Made by a program: the position numbers and the translations under genes
Assembly: GCF_019219095.1 (NCBI RefSeq)
Contig: NZ_JAHUWH010000011.1
Coordinates: 1 to 64,000 of the forward strand
Length of the DNA: 64,000 bases
From: Acidovorax sp. sic0104
Lineage (GTDB): Bacteria; Pseudomonadota; Gammaproteobacteria; Burkholderiales; Burkholderiaceae_C
Direction of reading: 5' to 3'
In this document: positions 25,498 to 34,233 of the stretch, piece after piece
Position numbering within the stretch: position 1 is the stretch's first letter
How the letters are laid out: each line of letters begins with the position of its first letter
Notes under the pieces: generated by a model
What the model saw: only the letters and a program-made list of their open reading frames with translations
Told to the model about the DNA's origin: nothing
Databases searched by the model: none

Positions 25498-27150
25498 ATG
25501 AACCCCAGAGACATGCCTCCCGAGGCCTTCCACGCCAGCGGCGCCGAGGTGCAGGCCCTTGAATTCGGCTACGTGCGCTCGCCCGACCAGGACAGCGCCA
25601 CGCCCGCGCAGCACCCCGTGGTCATCGTGGGTGCGGGCCCCGTGGGCCTGTCGCTCGCCATCGACCTGGCGCAGCGCGGGCAGCGCGTGGTGGTGCTGGA
25701 CAACGACCACAAGCTCTCCACCGGCTCGCGTGCCATCTGTTTTGCCAAGCGCACGCTGGAGATCTGGGACCGCCTGGGCGTGGGCCAGCGCATGGTGGAC
25801 AAGGGCGTGTCGTGGAACGTGGGCAAGGTCTTCCTGCAGGACGAGCAACTGTATGAGTTCAACCTGCTGCCCGAGCAGGGTCACGAACGCCCGGCCTTCA
25901 TCAACCTGCAGCAGTACTACGCCGAGGCCTACCTGGTGGAGCGGGCGCTGCAGTTGCCGGGGATCGACATCCGCTGGCACAACCGGGTCACCGCCGTGGA
26001 GCAGCACGAGGGCAACGCCCTGCTGACCGTCGCCACGCCCGAGGGCGACTACCGCATTGGCGCGCAGTGGGTGGCCGCGTGCGACGGCTCGCGCTCGCCC
26101 CTGCGGCAGATGCTGGGCCTGGAGAGCAAAGGCCGCATCTTCAAGGACCGCTTTCTGATCGCCGACGTGAAGCTGGCGGGTGGTGCCGATTTTCCGACCG
26201 AGCGGTGGTTCTGGTTCGACCCGCCTTTCCACCCCGGCCAGAGCGTGCTGCTGCACCGCCAGCCCGACAACGTGTGGCGCATCGACTTCCAGTTGGGGTG
26301 GGACGCCGACCCCGAAGAGGAAAAGAAGCCAGAGAACATCCTGCCGCGCGTGAAGGCGCTGCTGGGGCCCCAGGCGCAGTTCGAGCTGGACTGGGCCAGC
26401 GTGTACACGTTTGCCTGCCTGCGCATGGACCGTTTCGTGCACGGCCGCGTGGTGTTCGTGGGCGACAGCGCCCACGGTGTCTCGCCCTTTGGCGCACGCG
26501 GCGCCAACAGCGGCGTGCAGGACGCGGAGAACCTGGCCTGGAAGCTCGATGGGGTGCTGCAGGGTTGGGCCAGCGCTGCGCTGGTGGCCAGCTACGGCCC
26601 CGAGCGCGAGTACGCGGCCGACGAGAACATTGCCAACTCCACGCGTGCCACCGACTTCATCACGCCCAAGAGCGAGATCAGCCGGCTGTTCCGCGATGCC
26701 GCACTGCACCTGGCGCGCGACCATGCGTTCGCGCGGCGCATCGTCAACAGCGGGCGCCTGTCGGTGCCGGCGACGCTGCACGCATCGCCCTTGAACACGC
26801 CTGACACGGACACCTTCGCAGGGACGCAGGTGCCGGGCGCCGTGCTGCTGGACGCACCGCTGGCACGCCAGGGCCAGCCCACCTGGCTGCTGCGCGAACT
26901 GGGTCCGCAGTTCACGCTCATCGTCTTTGGCGCGGCACCTGGCTGGGCATTCGAAGTGCCGCAGGTGCAGGTGCTGCAGATCGGCGTGGAGGTGCGGGAC
27001 AGCGATGGCCTGGCCGCGCAGCGCCTGGACGCCCTGCCCCACACCGCCTACCTGGTGCGCCCCGACCAGCACGTGTGCGCGCGCTGGCGCATACCCACCG
27101 AAGCCGCCGTGCGCGCTGCCCTGGCCCGCGCCACGGCCGCCCACGCCTGA
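25498..27150 (+). CDS. FAD-dependent aromatic-ring monooxygenase (MhpA/PheA type)
   Basis: A 550-residue flavoprotein hydroxylase. The FAD dinucleotide motif VVIVGAGPVG is at 41-50, the second FAD/NADPH motif VAACDGSRSPLR near 195-206 and GDSAHGVSPFGARG near 323-336; a thioredoxin-like C-terminal domain follows. Relatives hydroxylate 3-hydroxyphenylpropionate, phenols or resorcinol with NAD(P)H and oxygen. Neighbours are an MBL hydrolase, the small DUF2783 protein and a Bug receptor, consistent with uptake and breakdown of an aromatic acid. No ring-cleavage dioxygenase is present in the window, so the substrate stays open. Confidence 0.9.
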   Translation: MNPRDMPPEAFHASGAEVQALEFGYVRSPDQDSATPAQHPVVIVGAGPVGLSLAIDLAQRGQRVVVLDNDHKLSTGSRAICFAKRTLEIWDRLGVGQRMVDKGVSWNVGKVFLQDEQLYEFNLLPEQGHERPAFINLQQYYAEAYLVERALQLPGIDIRWHNRVTAVEQHEGNALLTVATPEGDYRIGAQWVAACDGSRSPLRQMLGLESKGRIFKDRFLIADVKLAGGADFPTERWFWFDPPFHPGQSVLLHRQPDNVWRIDFQLGWDADPEEEKKPENILPRVKALLGPQAQFELDWASVYTFACLRMDRFVHGRVVFVGDSAHGVSPFGARGANSGVQDAENLAWKLDGVLQGWASAALVASYGPEREYAADENIANSTRATDFITPKSEISRLFRDAALHLARDHAFARRIVNSGRLSVPATLHASPLNTPDTDTFAGTQVPGAVLLDAPLARQGQPTWLLRELGPQFTLIVFGAAPGWAFEVPQVQVLQIGVEVRDSDGLAAQRLDALPHTAYLVRPDQHVCARWRIPTEAAVRAALARATAAHA

Positions 27151-27169
27151 CTCCACGGAGCCCCAGACC

Positions 27170-27418
27170 ATGCTCAACACCCAGCCCCACCTGCAGGCCT
27201 GCGACGACTTCTACGAAGCGCTGATCAATGCCCATCAGGGCCTGTCCCTCCCCGAGAGCCACGCCATGAACGCACGCCTGGTGCTGCTGCTGGCCAACCA
27301 CATCGGCGACCACGCCACGCTGTGCGATGCGCTGCGGCTGGCACGCGGGCGGAACGCGCCCCCGCCCGCCGAGCACCCGGCCATCACCCCCGTCGCGCCT
27401 GCACACACCATGGCCTGA
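27170..27418 (+). CDS. DUF2783 small protein
   Basis: An 82-residue protein with the DUF2783 core (DDFYEALINAHQGLSLPESHAMNARLVLLLANHIGD). It starts 20 bp after the monooxygenase stop. This family is found next to FAD-dependent aromatic monooxygenases in proteobacteria, and its function is unknown; an accessory or stability role is possible. The C-terminal 20 residues are proline-rich and probably disordered. Confidence 0.85.
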   Translation: MLNTQPHLQACDDFYEALINAHQGLSLPESHAMNARLVLLLANHIGDHATLCDALRLARGRNAPPPAEHPAITPVAPAHTMA

Positions 27419-27511
27419 ACCCCGAGCTTCACCCGCAGCGGCCACAGCACTGCACAGACAGCGCGCCGCCGTTTACCCGACCACCACGCACAACAACCCG
27501 GAGACAAAACC

Positions 27512-28480
27512 ATGCTGCGCAAACACTTCCTCGCCACCCTAGGCGCCCTGGCACTCACCACGCTGGCCCTGCCCGCCAAAGCCCAAGACCCCAAGCCGCT
27601 CGAATGGGTGGTGGGCTATGCGGCCGGCGGCGGCTCCGACATCGTGGCGCGCACGATTGCCGAGTCGATGTCGGCCACGTTGGGCCGCCCCATCGTCATC
27701 AACAACAAGCCCGGCGCGGGCACCAACATCGCGGCCGAATACAGCGCACGCCACAAGGACTACGGCAACCTCATCTTCTCGGCCGACTTCGCCACGCTGG
27801 CGGCCAACCCGTTCCTGTTCAGCAAGCTCAGCTACAACTCCGAGAAGGACTTCCAGCCCGTGGGACTGCTGGTGCGCTTCCCCATGTTCCTTGTGGTGTC
27901 CAACAACGTGCCGGCCAAGAATTTGAAGGAGTTCATGGCCTGGGCCAAGGGCTTGCCTGACGGCGTGAACTGGGCATCCGCCGGGCCGGGCAGCCCGCAC
28001 CACCTGGTGGGCGAGTTGTTCCGCGAGCAAAGCGGTCTCAAGCTCACGCATGTGCCTTACCGCGGCGCCGCCCCTGCCATCCAGGACGTGATCGGCGGCC
28101 AGGTGCCCGCGATGTGGATCGACAGCGCCACGGTGTACCCTTTCCTCGCGACCGGCAAGGTCAGGGCCATCGGCGTGGCCAGCCCGCAGCGTGTGGGCAC
28201 CATGCCCGATGTACCCACCATCGCAGAGCAGGGCCTGCAGGGTTTTGAAGGCTATGCCTGGCAGGGCGTGGTCGCACCCACCGGCACGCCGCCCGAGGTG
28301 GTGGCGAACTTCAGCAAGGCCCTGCAGGCCGCGCTGGCCGACACCCGCACCAAGGCGCGCCTGCAGGCCCTGGGCGTGGAGCCCATGCCCGGCACTGCGG
28401 CGCAGATGGGCAGCTTTGCGCGTGCCGAGCGGGAGAAGTGGGGACGCGTCATCACCAAGGTCGGCGTAAAGCTTGACTAA
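27512..28480 (+). CDS. Bug-family periplasmic solute-binding protein
   Basis: A 322-residue extracytoplasmic receptor. It has a signal peptide ending near AKAQD (residue 25-27), followed by the Bug hallmarks EWVVGYAAGGGSDIVARTIAE, INNKPGAGTNIAAE and WASAGPGSPHHLVGELF. Such proteins capture carboxylates, often for tripartite tricarboxylate (TctABC) carriers or as sensors; no TctAB membrane genes are present here. Ribosome site GGAGA precedes ATG 27512. As last gene of the IclR cluster it likely binds the aromatic or organic acid that is degraded. Confidence 0.92.
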   Translation: MLRKHFLATLGALALTTLALPAKAQDPKPLEWVVGYAAGGGSDIVARTIAESMSATLGRPIVINNKPGAGTNIAAEYSARHKDYGNLIFSADFATLAANPFLFSKLSYNSEKDFQPVGLLVRFPMFLVVSNNVPAKNLKEFMAWAKGLPDGVNWASAGPGSPHHLVGELFREQSGLKLTHVPYRGAAPAIQDVIGGQVPAMWIDSATVYPFLATGKVRAIGVASPQRVGTMPDVPTIAEQGLQGFEGYAWQGVVAPTGTPPEVVANFSKALQAALADTRTKARLQALGVEPMPGTAAQMGSFARAEREKWGRVITKVGVKLD

Positions 28481-28486
28481 CCCCAT

Positions 28487-28610
28487 TGATTGAGCCCCCT
28501 GAGCGGCTGCGCCGCTTCCCCCTCAAGGGGACGCCTCCAGCGGCCCGGCGAAGCCGGTTCCGCGGTGGCACTGGCGATGGCCGGGCGCCAGTTTCGCAGC
28601 TTGTGGACTT
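28487..28610 (+). repeat. Dispersed stop-proximal hairpin repeat
   Basis: Six bases after the Bug-gene stop, the element runs CCCCCTGAGCGGCTGCGCCG (hairpin GCGGC-TGC-GCCGC) into CTCAAGGGGACGCC, a CCGGCGAAGCCGG hairpin and a CGCGGTGGCACTGG tail. It lies between convergent genes and may serve as a terminator for the catabolic operon. Confidence 0.7.
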
Positions 28611-28660
28611 CAGGATCTGCGGTTTAGCGCTTCGGAAAGTGAGCAGCGCCGATCCGTGCT

Positions 28661-29224
28661 CTACGCAGCGGAAGCTCGGCAGCGTGCCAGCCGGCGCTTG
28701 CGCTGCAAAGCAGGGGCCAGCCACATCAGTTGCACCGCGGCATAACCCAGCGCCGCGAGCAGCAGTCCCAGTGTGGGCAGGCCGACGAGCAGCGGCGTGC
28801 CCAGGGCCTGGATCCACGCCGCCATCGCCTGCACCGAGAAATCGCCGCCCGGCGCGACGCTGCTCCACGGCGGCAGGGTTTGCGTGCCGGGCATCACCAG
28901 CGACCCCAGGTAAAACGCCAATGCATACAGCGGCACGGTGGTGAACGGGTTGGTATAGAACGTGGCCACAGACCCGGCCACCACGTTGCCGCGAATCCCG
29001 GCGCACACCACCAGCGTGCCCGGGATCTGCAGCGGCCCGGGGATGAGTCCGCAGAACATGCCCGCTGCCACACCGCGCGCCAGCGGCTCGCGCTGAAAGC
29101 GGAACAGCGCGCGCCGCTCCAGCCATGGCCGCAGGCCGGAAAGCCAGCTGCGGTCCAGGTGCGTGCGGGCCCGGGGTTCCAGGCCGCGCAGCCAGCGGCG
29201 CAGGGAGCACAGCATGGACATCAT
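28661..29224 (-). CDS. DUF2062 membrane protein
   Basis: A 187-residue inner-membrane protein. The DUF2062 core is LARGVAAGMFCGLIPGPLQIPG followed by TFYTNPFTTVPLYALAFYLGS; about three or four membrane helices. The family is widespread, sometimes fused to glycosyltransferases, and its role is unknown. ATG 29224 is chosen over an upstream TTG at 29245 that would overlap the tiny gene before it. It lies 7 bp after that 53-codon gene and forms an operon with it and TerC. Confidence 0.85.
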   Translation of the reverse strand: MMSMLCSLRRWLRGLEPRARTHLDRSWLSGLRPWLERRALFRFQREPLARGVAAGMFCGLIPGPLQIPGTLVVCAGIRGNVVAGSVATFYTNPFTTVPLYALAFYLGSLVMPGTQTLPPWSSVAPGGDFSVQAMAAWIQALGTPLLVGLPTLGLLLAALGYAAVQLMWLAPALQRKRRLARCRASAA

Positions 29225-29231
29225 CGCGCGG

Positions 29232-29393
29232 TCAGTTCCAGGCAAAGGCGGCTGCCGTGCCCGCGCCGCACAGGGCCGACAGCCCCATCAGCAGACGCAC
29301 ATCGCGCTTCTCGTTGCCCGCCCGGTGGGCGATGACGGTGGCGGCGACGAGGCCGCCCAGGAGAAACAACAGTACAGAGTCCAGCAGTTCCAT
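29232..29393 (-). CDS. Small two-helix membrane protein, 53 residues
   Basis: A short open frame translating to MELLDSVLLFLLGGLVAATV at its start and ending AAAFAWN. Two hydrophobic stretches (about 3-22 and 34-51) are split by a charged turn (HRAGNEKRDVR). An excellent ribosome site, AAGGGAG, lies 8 bases before the ATG. It fits exactly between TerC (19 bp upstream) and DUF2062 (7 bp downstream), so it is very probably translated. I recognise no family. It may be a partner of one of its membrane neighbours. Confidence 0.7.
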   Translation of the reverse strand: MELLDSVLLFLLGGLVAATVIAHRAGNEKRDVRLLMGLSALCGAGTAAAFAWN

Positions 29394-29412
29394 GGTGCGT
29401 GCTCCCTTGCGG

Positions 29413-30393
29413 TCAGTCCTTGGGTGGCAGGGCCTGTGCCGGCTGGGGATTGCCCCCCGAACTGCGCAGCGACAGGAAGATGGAGCCTGCGATCAGGCCG
29501 GCTGTCACCAGCAGGGCGTAGCCGATCGGGATCTTGACCAGGTCGATGAGCAGCATCTTGCCGCCGATGAAGATCAGCACCAGCGCCAGGCCATAGGCCA
29601 GCAGGTGGAAGCGGTCCGCCAGGTCAGCCAGCAGGAAGTACAGCGCGCGCAGGCCCAGGATGGCGAAGATGTTGGCCGTGAGCACGATGAACGGGTCGTT
29701 GGTGATCGCGAAGATGGCAGGGATGCTGTCCACGGCGAAGATGATGTCGGTGGTGCCGATGAGCACCAGCACCACGAACAGCGGGGTGTAGTGCTTCACC
29801 CCGTTGACCAGCGTGGAAAGCTTTTCGCCGTCGAACTGGTCGGTGATGCGGATGCGCTTCTTCAGGAACTTGAGCACCGGGTTGGTGGCGATGTCGGGCT
29901 CCTGCCCGGCGGCGAACCACATCTTGGCGCCCGTGACCACGAGGAACGCGCCGAACACGTAGAGCAGCCAGTGGAAGGTGGCCAGCAGCCAGGCCCCCGC
30001 CAGGATCAGCAGCGTGCGCAGCACGATGGCGCCGATGATGCCGATGATGAGCGCACGCTTTTGGTACTGCGGCGGCACGGCGAAGTAGCTGAACAGCATC
30101 AGGAAGACGAAGATGTTGTCGATCGACAAGCTCTTTTCCACCAGGTAGCCGGTGATGAACTGCATCGACACCGTGTTGGCCACCTCGCGGCCCTGGCTGC
30201 TGTCGAGGTACCGCCACAGGATGGCGACGAACACGAAGGCCAGCGAGAACCACAGCAGGCTCCAGCGCAGCGCCTCTTTCATCGTGACCTTGTGCGCGCC
30301 CTGGCGCTCCATCACCAGAAGGTCCACGCCGATGGCGACGACCACGAAGACGGCGAATCCCGCCCACATCCACCAGGTTCCTATTGTTTCCAT
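29413..30393 (-). CDS. TerC/Alx-family membrane protein
   Basis: A 326-residue protein with about nine membrane segments. The family marks are SLSIDNIFVFLMLFSYF (about 70-86) and GTTDIIFAVDSIPAIFAIT, holding the acidic residues thought to bind metal. TerC/Alx proteins act in manganese efflux or tellurite and pH response. ATG 30393 is chosen because GGAG lies 10 bases upstream and the METIGTWWMW start is typical. No yybP-ykoY-like riboswitch fold could be made out in the short leader. It leads a three-gene operon. Confidence 0.92.
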   Translation of the reverse strand: METIGTWWMWAGFAVFVVVAIGVDLLVMERQGAHKVTMKEALRWSLLWFSLAFVFVAILWRYLDSSQGREVANTVSMQFITGYLVEKSLSIDNIFVFLMLFSYFAVPPQYQKRALIIGIIGAIVLRTLLILAGAWLLATFHWLLYVFGAFLVVTGAKMWFAAGQEPDIATNPVLKFLKKRIRITDQFDGEKLSTLVNGVKHYTPLFVVLVLIGTTDIIFAVDSIPAIFAITNDPFIVLTANIFAILGLRALYFLLADLADRFHLLAYGLALVLIFIGGKMLLIDLVKIPIGYALLVTAGLIAGSIFLSLRSSGGNPQPAQALPPKD

Positions 30394-30549
30394 GAATCTT
30401 TGCTCCGAAGGGAATTGGTTCTTCTGCCGGGCGTTCCAACCGGCAACAGCCCGCACTGTAGGGACGCAAGAGATTCTTAAAAACCTGTCATATTGATACC
30501 ATTGGTTCGGTTTTTACGAACCAAACCCATTTTTCCCTTCAAGACCCCC

Positions 30550-31455
30550 ATGAGCCAGAGCTTCAACTACCGCCATCTTTTCTACTTCTGGGTAGTGGCC
30601 AAGGAGGGTGGCATCGCGCGCGCCGCCGAGCGGCTGGACATGGCCGTGCAGACCATCAGCGCCCAGGTGCGCGAGCTGGAAAAGGCCCTGGGCGTGAGCC
30701 TGCTGCGCACCGAGGGCCGCAACCTGGTGCTCACCGACGCCGGCGTGGCCGCGCTGCACGAGGCCGACCACATCTTTGCCCTGGGCGAGCTGCTGCCCGT
30801 GCGCGTGCGCGAGGCCGCCACCGGCCAGACGCTGCGGCTGAACCTGGGCATCTCCGACGGCATCGCCAAGCTGGCCGTGCACCGGCTGCTGACCCCCGTG
30901 CTGGACGAGCCCCACCTGCGCCTGCTGTGCCACGAGGGCGAGTTCCAGCCGCTGCTGGGCGAGCTGGCGCTGCACAAGCTCGACGCGGTGCTGGCCGACC
31001 GCGCAGCGCCGCCCAACCGCGCGCTGCGCACCACCAGCCAGCTGCTGGGCACGAGCGCCATCGCCTGGTACGCGCCGCCCTTGTGGGCCGATGCGGCCGC
31101 CACGGACTTCCCGCACAGCCTGGCCGTGGTGCCCGTGCTGCTGCCCACCGACCACGCCGCCATGCGGGCGCGCATCGACCACTGGCTGGAGCGCGAACGC
31201 ATCCGACCGCGCATCGCCGGCGAGTTCGAGGACAGCGCCCTCTTGAGCACCTTCGCCGCCACCGGCATGGGCGTGATGCCCGCCCCCGTCTCGCTGGGCG
31301 AGCACCTGGCGCACACCCACGGCCTGGTGCAGGTGGGCACCACCCCCGACGTGCAGGAGCAGTTCCACCTGATCTACAGCGCCCGCAAGGTGATGCACCC
31401 GCTGCTCACGCGGCTGCTGGAGGCCGGCAACAGCGGGACGCTATTGAATCAATAG
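30550..31455 (+). CDS. LysR-family regulator, NhaR type
   Basis: A 301-residue LysR protein. The N-terminus FNYRHLFYFWVVAKEGGIARAAERL is characteristic of NhaR, the sodium- and proton-responsive activator, rather than of general LysR proteins; the helix-turn-helix continues to about residue 60, followed by a substrate-binding domain. It is divergent from the TerC operon, which is its likeliest target, in line with ion or pH control. The last codons and the TAG stop lie in a dispersed GCTATTGAATCAATAGC repeat, so the C-terminus has probably been altered. Confidence 0.9.
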   Translation: MSQSFNYRHLFYFWVVAKEGGIARAAERLDMAVQTISAQVRELEKALGVSLLRTEGRNLVLTDAGVAALHEADHIFALGELLPVRVREAATGQTLRLNLGISDGIAKLAVHRLLTPVLDEPHLRLLCHEGEFQPLLGELALHKLDAVLADRAAPPNRALRTTSQLLGTSAIAWYAPPLWADAAATDFPHSLAVVPVLLPTDHAAMRARIDHWLERERIRPRIAGEFEDSALLSTFAATGMGVMPAPVSLGEHLAHTHGLVQVGTTPDVQEQFHLIYSARKVMHPLLTRLLEAGNSGTLLNQ

Positions 31456-31490
31456 CTGGTGGCGATTTTCTGGCAAGCGATTGAGGCCAA
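31440..31490 (+). repeat. Dispersed GATAGC/CAAGCG repeat at a gene end
   Basis: GCTATTGAATCAATAGC (31440-31456) is followed by GGCAAGCGATTGAGGCC, the same plan as the copies at 39038 and 48151. The element supplies the stop codon of the NhaR-type gene. Confidence 0.65.
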
Positions 31491-31525
31491 AAACGCTTGT
31501 AAAAATGCCCCGCCCGTATCGTCCC

Positions 31526-31662
31526 ACCCGTTCGGGCTGAGCCCGTCGAAGCCATGGCGTGAAAGGGCAGCTTTTCGACGGACCCAACGCGAAAGGGCAG
31601 GGGCTGGGATTGGTAGATTTCGCAGGTAGTGCGAGGCTTCGACAGGCTCAGCCCGAACGGGT
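31526..31662. repeat. Long inverted repeat (TTCGGGCTGAGCC family)
   Basis: Arms at 31526-31552 and 31636-31662 are near-perfect inverses built from CGTTCGGGCTGAGCC...GTCGAAGC. The 83-bp middle holds two GAAAGGGCAG direct repeats (31561 and 31591). It lies between the convergent nhaR-like and sulfatase genes and could terminate both. The remaining gap (31663-31761) shows nothing further. Confidence 0.75.
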
Positions 31663-31761
31663 GTGGGTTGAGCGACGCCCTGTCAACTAAACCAGGGCGG
31701 CCTGTACCAGTGCCGCGCCTCTGGCGCGCGCCACCGAGGCGCGCAGCGACTCAGGGGGAAC

Positions 31762-33090
31762 CTATCTCCCCGGCATGTCCTTCACCGAATAGCCCAGGCT
31801 CACCGTCGCGTCTTCGGGAATCGCTGGCATCGACGCATTCCACGCCTCCCACGCCGCGCGCATGGCCTGCAGGCGCGCGGGCTCCACCGGCGCGCGGTTG
31901 GCGCGTTCGCGCTCGTCCTGGGCCAGGTTGAAGAGGTAGTCGTTGCCATCCACCCGCAGGTACTTCCAGTCGCCCTGGCGCATGGCGCGCTGGCCCCGGT
32001 GGTTCATGCGCCAGAACAGCGCGGGCTCGTCCAGCACCGACGGGTCGCGCAGCAGCGGCATCAGCGAGCGGCCGTCGAGCGGGTGGTCGGGCGCAGCGGC
32101 CACGCCGGCTGCATCGAGCATCGTGGCGGACCAGTCCATGGTCATGCAGGTCTGCGGGCTCACGCTGCCCGGCGCGATCACTGCGGGCCAGTGGGCGATC
32201 CATGGCACGCGGATGCCGCCTTCGGTCAGGTCCATCTTGCCGCCGACGAGGGGCCAGCTGTCCGAGAAGCGTTCGCCGCCGTTGTCGCTGGTGAACACGA
32301 CCAGCGTGTCGCGGTCGATGCCGTGGCGGCGCAGCGCGGCCATGATGCGGCCTATGCCCTCGTCCATGTGGTGGATCATGCGGCGGTAGGTGTCGATGTT
32401 GCCGCCGTGCAGGTGAAACAGGTTGCCCTTGACCTCTTGCGCCAGCGCCTCGTCGTCACGCGTCTCCCACGGCCAGTGGGGCGCCGTGTAGTGCAGGCTC
32501 AGGAAGAACGGCGTGCCGGCCTGCGCGCCTGGCGCCATGCGCTCCACGTAGTCGAGCGCGTGGTCGGTGATGAGGTCGGTGAGGTAGCCGTCCTGCTGCT
32601 TTTCGTCGTGGCCCAGGTACAGGTCGTGCTGGCCGCCCGAGCTGCAGTGCGTGAAGTAGTCCACCCCGCCCGACATGGGGCCGAAGAACTCTTCGTAGCC
32701 CGAGCGCAGCGGCCCGAACGCAGGTGGATAGCCCAGGTGCCATTTGCCCATCAGCGCCGTGCGGTAACCCGCTGCGCGCAGCAGCGAAGGCAGCGTGGGG
32801 TGCTCGGGCGGCAGGCCCAGCGTGGTGCTGCCCCGGCTCTTGCTGTTGATGGGCTCCTCGGCCGCGCCGCGCAGGCGGTACTGGTAGCGCGCGGTCATCA
32901 GCGCAAAGCGCGTGGGCGAGCAGACGGGTGAATTGGAGTAACCCTGCGTGAGCTTCAGGCCGCGGGCGGCGAGGCCGTCGAGCACGGGCGAGACCGGACC
33001 GAAGCTGGCTTCGCGCCCGCCGTAGCAGCCCAGGTCGGCGTAGCCGAGGTCGTCGGCGACGATGAAGATGATGTGGGGACGCTGGGGCAT
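31762..33090 (-). CDS. Arylsulfatase-type sulfatase
   Basis: A 442-residue sulfatase. Metal-binding DDLGYADLGCYGG is at 13-25, and Cys57 in CSPTR is the cysteine turned into formylglycine by a maturase. HWPAV, TSDNGGE and GRSLMPLL segments complete the family pattern. There is no signal peptide in the version starting at 33090, so it may be cytosolic; an upstream ATG at 33144 adds 18 polar residues without making one. Substrate unknown. A Bug receptor lies upstream on the same strand, past an inverted repeat. Confidence 0.9.
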   Translation of the reverse strand: MPQRPHIIFIVADDLGYADLGCYGGREASFGPVSPVLDGLAARGLKLTQGYSNSPVCSPTRFALMTARYQYRLRGAAEEPINSKSRGSTTLGLPPEHPTLPSLLRAAGYRTALMGKWHLGYPPAFGPLRSGYEEFFGPMSGGVDYFTHCSSGGQHDLYLGHDEKQQDGYLTDLITDHALDYVERMAPGAQAGTPFFLSLHYTAPHWPWETRDDEALAQEVKGNLFHLHGGNIDTYRRMIHHMDEGIGRIMAALRRHGIDRDTLVVFTSDNGGERFSDSWPLVGGKMDLTEGGIRVPWIAHWPAVIAPGSVSPQTCMTMDWSATMLDAAGVAAAPDHPLDGRSLMPLLRDPSVLDEPALFWRMNHRGQRAMRQGDWKYLRVDGNDYLFNLAQDERERANRAPVEPARLQAMRAAWEAWNASMPAIPEDATVSLGYSVKDMPGR

Positions 33091-33146
33091 GGGCAGGTAT
33101 TGGGGAGTCGGGTGATCTGATCGGTTTGCACTGACCTCGAACAAAT

Positions 33147-33206
33147 CCGTTCGGGCTGAGCTTGTCGAAGCCTTGCGCGGCGCTTCGACAGGCTCAGCGT
33201 GAACGG
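33147..33206. repeat. Inverted repeat (TTCGGGCTGAGC family)
   Basis: Arms at 33147-33171 and 33182-33206 pair as CCGTTCGGGCTGAGC...GTCGAAGC with its inverse, with a few mismatches and a 10-base loop. It lies between the Bug receptor gene and the sulfatase on the minus strand and may end the Bug transcript. Confidence 0.75.
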
Positions 33207-33279
33207 TTGGTGGGCGGCGCGAAGTGTTTTGGCGCTCGGCGTTCTGCGTCTTGAAAAACCGCTTGAGAAGCGCGTGAGA

Positions 33280-34233
33280 TCAAGGCTTGAAGCCCGAGCG
33301 CTGCACCACCGGCGCCCATTGCGCGCGGTACGCCTTGAGCATCGCTTCCGTCTGTGCCATGGTCGCCACCACTGGCTCCATCTTGGCCGTCTCGAACTTG
33401 CGCTGGGTGTCCGGGTCCTTCATCACCTCAACGATCAGCCCGGCCAGGCGGTCGGCCTGCGCCTTGGGCATGCTCATCGGGGCGAAGAAGGTGTTCCAGC
33501 CGGTGGCGGCCAGGTCCATGCCGCTTTCCTTGAAGGTGGGGATCTTGCCGTCCAGGGGGCTGCGCCTGGCGCTCGACACGGCCAGGATGCGGATCTTGCC
33601 GGCTTCGTGTTGCGGCAGCAGGGTGTCGAAGGTGTCGAAAGCCACGGGCACCTGGCCGCCCAGCAGGTCGTTGAGCAGCGGTGCCGAGCCCCGGTAGCCC
33701 ACCACCTCGGCACGCACCTTGGCGGCGTCGCCCACCATCAAGCCGAAGAAGTGCGGCAGGCTGCCCGTGGCGGGCACGCCGAAGTTGGCCTTGTCGGGGT
33801 TGGCGCGCAGCCAGGCCATCAAATGCGGCAGCTCCTTGACCGGCACGGCGCTGCCCACGGCCACGCCGAACTCGTAGCTGTTGACGTGGCTCACCGGGCG
33901 GAAATCGCGCTCGGGGTCGTAGCCCGCATCGGGGAACACCAGGGGCGCCACCAGCATGACGGCGGGGTTGGCCAGCAGCAGCGTGGGCTGGTTGGCGGGT
34001 GCGGCCTTCACCGCCTGGGCCGAGAGGCGGCCGCCTGCGCCGGTCTTGTTCTCCACGATGACGGGGGTGCCGAGCCTGGTGCCCAGCTTGTCGGCCACGA
34101 TGCGGGCCACGCGGTCGGTCGCGCCGCCGGGTGCATAGCCCACCACGATGCGCAAGGGGGTCTCCTGCGCCTGTGCCAAGGTGGCGCACAGGGCAAGCGT
34201 GGCGGTCAGCACGAGGGCGAGGGGTTTGCGCAT
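33280..34233 (-). CDS. Bug-family periplasmic solute-binding protein, second copy
   Basis: A 317-residue receptor with a signal peptide (cleavage after AQAQ, near 23) and the Bug marks LRIVVGYAPGGATDRVARIVAD, VENKTGAGGRLSAQ and FGVPATGSLPHFFGLM. A ribosome site (GGAG) sits 8 bases before ATG 34233. No tripartite carrier genes adjoin. It is divergent from a MarR regulator and followed by a sulfatase, which may point to uptake of a sulfated organic acid; this is inference from two neighbours only. Confidence 0.92.
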   Translation of the reverse strand: MRKPLALVLTATLALCATLAQAQETPLRIVVGYAPGGATDRVARIVADKLGTRLGTPVIVENKTGAGGRLSAQAVKAAPANQPTLLLANPAVMLVAPLVFPDAGYDPERDFRPVSHVNSYEFGVAVGSAVPVKELPHLMAWLRANPDKANFGVPATGSLPHFFGLMVGDAAKVRAEVVGYRGSAPLLNDLLGGQVPVAFDTFDTLLPQHEAGKIRILAVSSARRSPLDGKIPTFKESGMDLAATGWNTFFAPMSMPKAQADRLAGLIVEVMKDPDTQRKFETAKMEPVVATMAQTEAMLKAYRAQWAPVVQRSGFKP

